A stretch of DNA of 22,851 bases from Neolecta irregularis DAH-3 (lineage: Eukaryota; Ascomycota; Neolectomycetes; Neolectales; Neolectaceae): positions 1 through 22,851 of the forward strand of contig LXFE01000153.1 in the NCBI GenBank assembly GCA_001929475.1, written 5' to 3'. Below are positions 18,855-22,851 of this stretch, one piece after another. The notes under the pieces are model-generated. The model was given only the letters and a program-made list of their open reading frames with translations, was not told the DNA's origin and searched no databases. How positions within the stretch are numbered: the first letter of the stretch is position 1; each line of letters starts with the position of its first letter. The position numbers were made by a program, and so were the translations under genes.

Positions 18855-19944
18855 ATGGCCGCCACGCCGCAACTCCCCGATGTCAAAATGGACGTCTATG
18901 AGGAGGACGAAGACCCGGATCTCGATGTTACGAATGCAAATCAAAAGGTTTGGCTCGTAAAGATCCCCAAATTTGTACTCGACAAGTGGGCCACAGTCCA
19001 AAAGGGCGACGAATTCCTCGGCAACGTTATTGTCGCTGGGTATACACTATCTTTTATAGCACACTGACCCACATATAGAGGAGGTGAGAATGTGCGTATC
19101 CAGTATCAACACTCCTCACAAAAAACAGCTAAAGCTTCTGCTCCCAGATAACCCAACCTACTCCGACATCCCCATCGAATATGACCTGCAGATCCAGAAT
19201 AGAGGCGTAGAAAATGTGTACGTTTTTACAGAAAAAGACATACCCGGCGTTCCTCCTCCTGATCTATCGCTTCCCTTCTACGACCGCCCACCTGTTCCAA
19301 GTACCCGTCCGCCAACTTCTACGGCTAACCAATGGAACAAACCGCCATAGCAGGAAAAGTCATCTACGAATGCAACGCAAAGCCAATAATCAACGCTCGC
19401 TATTCACATTACATGAAACAACGAAACAAGGCCGCTGTGCCTCAACGTCAAGCTCGCATGCTCAACGAAACTAGTTTCCATGGAACAGTCCTGGCCCCCG
19501 GAACAACAGGAGCCAGCGCTGGCCGCTTCAACTCCTTCACCGTATGCTCGCCCCCTGCACATACGCTGAAATTACAGAAAGGAACCAAAATGATCAAAAC
19601 AGGTAGTTCAACTGACTTGAAAATGACAAGACTCCCCAAAAATGAGCTTTTAGATCTTCTCTTTAAATGTTTCCATGACTATGAATACTGGAGTTTAAAA
19701 GGCTTGCGCGAAATCGTCAGACAGCCCGAGGTACCTCATTTTCTCGATCTCTTCTTGATCGTAGGTATATCTAAAAGAAATTCTCGAAGATATCGCCATT
19801 CTTAATAAACGGGGACCATATGCGCTAAAATGGTGTCTGAAGCCGGAATTCAAAGGCACAAAGCCCTCCAATGAGGTGAACATGGATAGGCGCGGGGACA
19901 TTAAAAAGGATGAAAGCAGCGATGAGAATATGGAGGATGTGTAA
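18855..19944 (+). CDS. TFG2: TFIIF beta subunit (Tfg2/RAP30)
   Basis: Small subunit of the RNA polymerase II initiation factor TFIIF. Proposed exons: 18855-19039, 19079-19091, 19129-19300, 19351-19730 and 19765-19944, giving 309 residues. The N-terminal dimerisation domain starts with ValTrpLeuValLysIleProLysPheVal and includes AsnValTyrValPheThrGluLysAsp. The C-terminal winged helix (about 205-275) has LeuLeuAspLeuLeuPhe, TyrTrpSerLeuLysGlyLeu and TyrLeuLysGluIleLeuGluAspIleAla. The tail is acidic. Exon 2 is only 13 nt. The third junction is uncertain: a 50-nt intron (GTACCC donor, CTAAC branch, ATAG acceptor) keeps the frame, but the skipped codons just before the acceptor, read from 19332, also look like family sequence. 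The last codons could splice further at a GTAAGT at 19941. Confidence 0.88.
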
Positions 19945-20012
19945 GTCGCATTGTATTTTATTATCAGGTTGCATTGGGAGCTTTGGCAATATATTTACCC
20001 CCGCACAATCAT

Positions 20013-22538
20013 CTAATGTGCGAGAAAATCCCACTTTGCTAGTCGTCCAAGACTTTGACCGCATTCCCGAACAATGCAAAATCTCTCCCCTTGCCATTTT
20101 AATGCTTTTTTTATACTCAGGGCACCAACACCCGTACTTCCTCCCTCACGTAAATTAAAACTCCCAGTCGTGATGAACCCGATCAGATCCTCCGGTTCAG
20201 GACATACCGGATACTATAATCAGTCTCGGTGTCCAAGGGAAACGTACGTTGGATGAACCCGCCGGAGGACAGTTCTTCCATAAATCAACCTCATCCTTGC
20301 TGATCCCATATATCCGTGAATTAGCAGTAGGAATTCCACGTCCCGTTATCGTAACCACAACACCAAAAACTGCAGAATCCAAATCTACGGGGATTTTCCC
20401 TATTGATCCAGAGAATACCTGTCGCGCGATACAAGTGGTTAACAACCAGACTGTACTTTCTGTTGGCATCGTAGTTGTTGGCACATTTTCGTCAGTAGTC
20501 ATGGCACCCTCGCCATATATCTTGCGTTCATCGCCTTTTTTCCCATGGATCAAGTACTCCCAATCACACCCGAATGAGTTCCCAGTTTCCCCTTTTCCAG
20601 CACAAACCTTTTCAAATTTAATCCGTTTACTAGCTGGTCTTCGCGTCCATTTCGTGCAAACCTCTTTGCTTCTCTCTATTTCTTCGAGATCTCCTGCTTT
20701 TGTACCTGGATAGTCTCGGGGAAAAAACGCAACTTTAGATTCAAAATTGAATTGTTCAAACTGTTTTTGTCCGCCGAAACGAATGAAAGGGAGGGATTGG
20801 AGTTGGTGCCACAGAATGGTTAGCCAGTCCCATGGTACAAGAATCGTCCAAGAGGACGTTGATTGGCGGAGTAGCAGTAGAGGGATCTGAGGATCCGTGG
20901 GAAGAGGGGAAATTGGCGTGGACATTTCAATCTATTGGTTAATTTCTTTGATATGAATTGTCATACTACTCGACGGCGAGAGTCGATTTCTGATTGCGGT
21001 GGCTTCAGAGAAGTTGAGCTATCTCGTTTAACTGAATCGAAAATACCAGCTCGAAAATTAATTCCTCGAGGCCATTCTTTGAGTGTGGCAGACAAGTCGG
21101 GGGTTTGTAAAGAGTCTTTTGGTTTTTTAGGGACGCTAAGAGATTAATATTTCAAGATCTGCAAGTCAATCGAGGCGAACCTGAATCGGGGATCGTAGAT
21201 GGTGAGAGGTAAAACCGCACCGATGGGCAACATCCCGGTATCCGAAATTCCCTGCAAATTTTGCCAAATCTTGGAGTTTTCTTCGTCTGCGAGGATAAAT
21301 ATTGAATTCAACGCAGTCCAGCTTTCCGTTCCGACGATTTCAAAACCAGCGATATCGTAACGGCAGTCCTCAAGCTCGATGCCGTCCGCTCCTTCAGCGG
21401 CGGATTTGAAAAGTTTATACACGTCCGCATAGACCGCTGGATGAACCCGAATCAAAACTTTTCGACTATCCTCGGCCCAGACGATAGTCGCCGGACAAAT
21501 CAATCCCTTGGGAAACTCCCCACGTCGATAAGCGTACGTTTCCAAACATCTCTTGCCACCAATATACCTATCCCGTAAACCAAACTCTCATCCTAATTAA
21601 TATACCTCGGCGCACCAACTCCACAACCTGGTTCGCAAAATTTCTCTAGTAAACCGCTTAATAACTGCACTTCACCGCTCATTATGATACATCCAAAATA
21701 ACTCGTATCCCATGCAATACATCCCTTCTTCCAAAATGCCCGATGGGAAGGCCGATATGATTTATCTGTAGGTGTCTCAGGAATGCTAAACCCCCATTTA
21801 ACTTTCATATGAGCCCGTTTTGAATGATACAAATGAGTCGGCAACCACGCTTTATGTACTGTACCCAAACGTTAGACTAAAACCAACAAGACATACGCTG
21901 TCGCTTTGTAAATTTTGCCTTTTGTATTTTTCGATGTTTGAAGAGATGATCGTCTTCAGTTTGAATTTCATCTTCCTGACGAGGGGATTTGTGATCTCTA
22001 AGTTTAACGCTTGCTCTTTTCTGAATTTGGGCTTTTAAGCGCTTCTTGCCCTGCGCTCGTTGTTTTGGAGGGATATCCGCTGTCTTGTCGTAAACGTTTG
22101 GAAAAAAAAGGTATCTCTGATATACCTCTAGTTTAGATTGATCACGGAGGCGCTTCGGAACACGTTTTGGATTATGGTTTGCGGCTCTTCTTCTCATGTC
22201 TCTTGGTAATCCCTGAAACGCTCTTTGGTTTGCCGAATTTCTAATAGAACGATAAAGAGATGCTTATAAAGGGGAGATTAAACACACCTGGATCGTTCCA
22301 TCGCATCTTGCAACGCCTCGATCTCAAATTTTCGCGATTCTGCAAATTTATGCAAATCTAATAAACCGTCTTTCAACGCTAGATAGATGAGGAGTGACAA
22401 AAAGGAATAATGACCTGGAGATCCAGATTCTGTAGCAATGGTTCTTGCATCCCGGAACTTGATTCGTTTTCTTTCTCGGCCAGAGGACAAAGTATCGGCT
22501 ATCGGTCGCTTCTTGGGCGATTGAGGGGTGCTTGCCAT
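20013..22538 (-). CDS. POP1: RNase P/MRP protein subunit Pop1
   Basis: Largest protein of nuclear RNase P and RNase MRP, which process pre-tRNA 5' ends and pre-rRNA. Eight exons: 22538-22415, 22369-22288, 22240-21897, 21858-21606, 21567-21181, 21135-20970, 20931-20248 and 20213-20013. They give 746 residues. The RNA-binding N-terminal motif ArgArgArgAlaAlaAsnHisAsnProLysArgValProLysArg is near residue 85. AlaTrpLeuProThrHisLeuTyrHisSerLysArg follows. The POPLD region includes IleProLeuLeuLeuLeuArgGln and TrpThrIleLeuValProTrpAspTrp. The C-terminus has TyrProValCysProGluProGluAspLeuIleGlyPheIleThrThrGly. Intron 1 (45 nt, GTCATT donor) is in frame and stop-free. The ATG at 22538 gives the first Met; upstream codons read only from GTG. 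It ends 68 bp from the TFG2 stop. Confidence 0.94.
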
Positions 22539-22576
22539 GGTATTTTGCAATAAATTCGACAAAGTCGATGATATAA

Positions 22577-22584
22577 CACGTGAC
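22577..22584 (+). promoter_or_regulatory. CACGTGAC motif upstream of POP1
   Basis: The same octamer as the TFG2 pair lies 39-46 bp upstream of the POP1 ATG. Relative to POP1 it is in inverted orientation (GTCACGTG). It sits in the 212-bp interval shared with the partial gene that starts at 22751. Confidence 0.5.
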
Positions 22585-22750
22585 TGTTGAACCACAACTT
22601 TGATAAACACCTTTGGAATAAGGTAAATATTTTAACATTGAACTTTTCACTAGATATTCTAGTTTACATCCTCCATTCCGGTGGATAAATCTATATTATA
22701 CACAGCCCCACTTACTTTGATCATTCTACCTTGACGCTATTTGTACTAGT

Positions 22751-22851
22751 ATGTGGGGACACGACTTTACCACAGTCCACAACGGCGCAACCCCCACCAG
22801 CTTGCCACCGCCACCGCCAAAGTATCGGAACCGGCACAAGCAGCAGCAAGG
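22751..22851 (+). CDS. 5' end of an unidentified gene (partial)
   Basis: An ATG at 22751 opens a frame that stays open to the window edge. Its 33 complete codons start MetTrpGlyHisAspPhe, then a five-proline run and a basic Arg/His/Gln-rich stretch. The preceding sequence is AT-rich and promoter-like, and composition turns GC-rich at the ATG. The frame diverges from POP1. The family cannot be named from this fragment. Confidence 0.45.
   Translation, partial: MWGHDFTTVHNGATPTSLPPPPPKYRNRHKQQQ

Noticed and set aside
1-22851. Bacterial-type elements: CRISPR array, operons, ribosome binding sites, insertion sequences
   Set aside because: The genes are spliced eukaryotic genes; no regularly spaced repeats, terminal inverted repeats or transposase frames were seen.

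Overview
The window is nuclear DNA of a filamentous ascomycete (Pezizomycotina; a leotiomycete-like fungus is possible but not shown). The evidence is the gene content: a FlbA-type RGS protein, a fungal N-acetylglutamate synthase, COP9 signalosome subunit 4, and a CHIP-type U-box co-chaperone that budding yeast lacks. The genes are intron-rich. No tRNA, rRNA, CRISPR array or intact mobile element was recognised.

Layout, left to right: a 3' tail of a plus-strand gene (2-82); an unrecognised minus-strand gene (166-1145) diverging from methylenetetrahydrofolate reductase MET13 (1264-3300); CHIP co-chaperone (3533-4709) converging on ARG2 (4746-6444); PSF2 of the GINS complex (6518-7192), diverging from ARG2 and converging on flbA (7331-9240); a 2-kb stretch without a recognisable gene (9241-11260); ORC4 (11261-14132), diverging from a flavin split-barrel protein (14206-14876); two unrecognised genes (15175-15603 and 15787-16721); CSN4 (16876-18155); a 0.7-kb stretch with a tandem duplication and a decayed gene fragment; TFG2, the TFIIF beta subunit (18855-19944), converging on POP1 of RNase P/MRP (20013-22538); and the first codons of another plus-strand gene (22751 onward).

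The genes are housekeeping: one-carbon and arginine metabolism, replication initiation (PSF2, ORC4), protein quality control (CHIP, CSN4), transcription and RNA processing (TFG2, POP1), and G-protein signalling (flbA). They are packed as divergent pairs with 73 to 212 bp between start codons and convergent pairs with 36 to 183 bp between stops. No biochemical operon is implied. Exons were joined by hand, using family conservation and reading phase. This gave about 45 introns. All but two or three are only 32-50 nt, close to the lower limit for spliceosomal introns, and many have non-consensus donors (GTAC, GTTATG).

I found no new multi-gene system. The most notable signals are a decayed copy of the first gene's 5' end, 17 kb away, in which the intron is better preserved than the exons; the near-minimal introns, some a multiple of three and free of stops; a Cbf1-type TCACGTG site in the MET13 divergent promoter; and the lack of the arginine attenuator peptide uORF upstream of ARG2.
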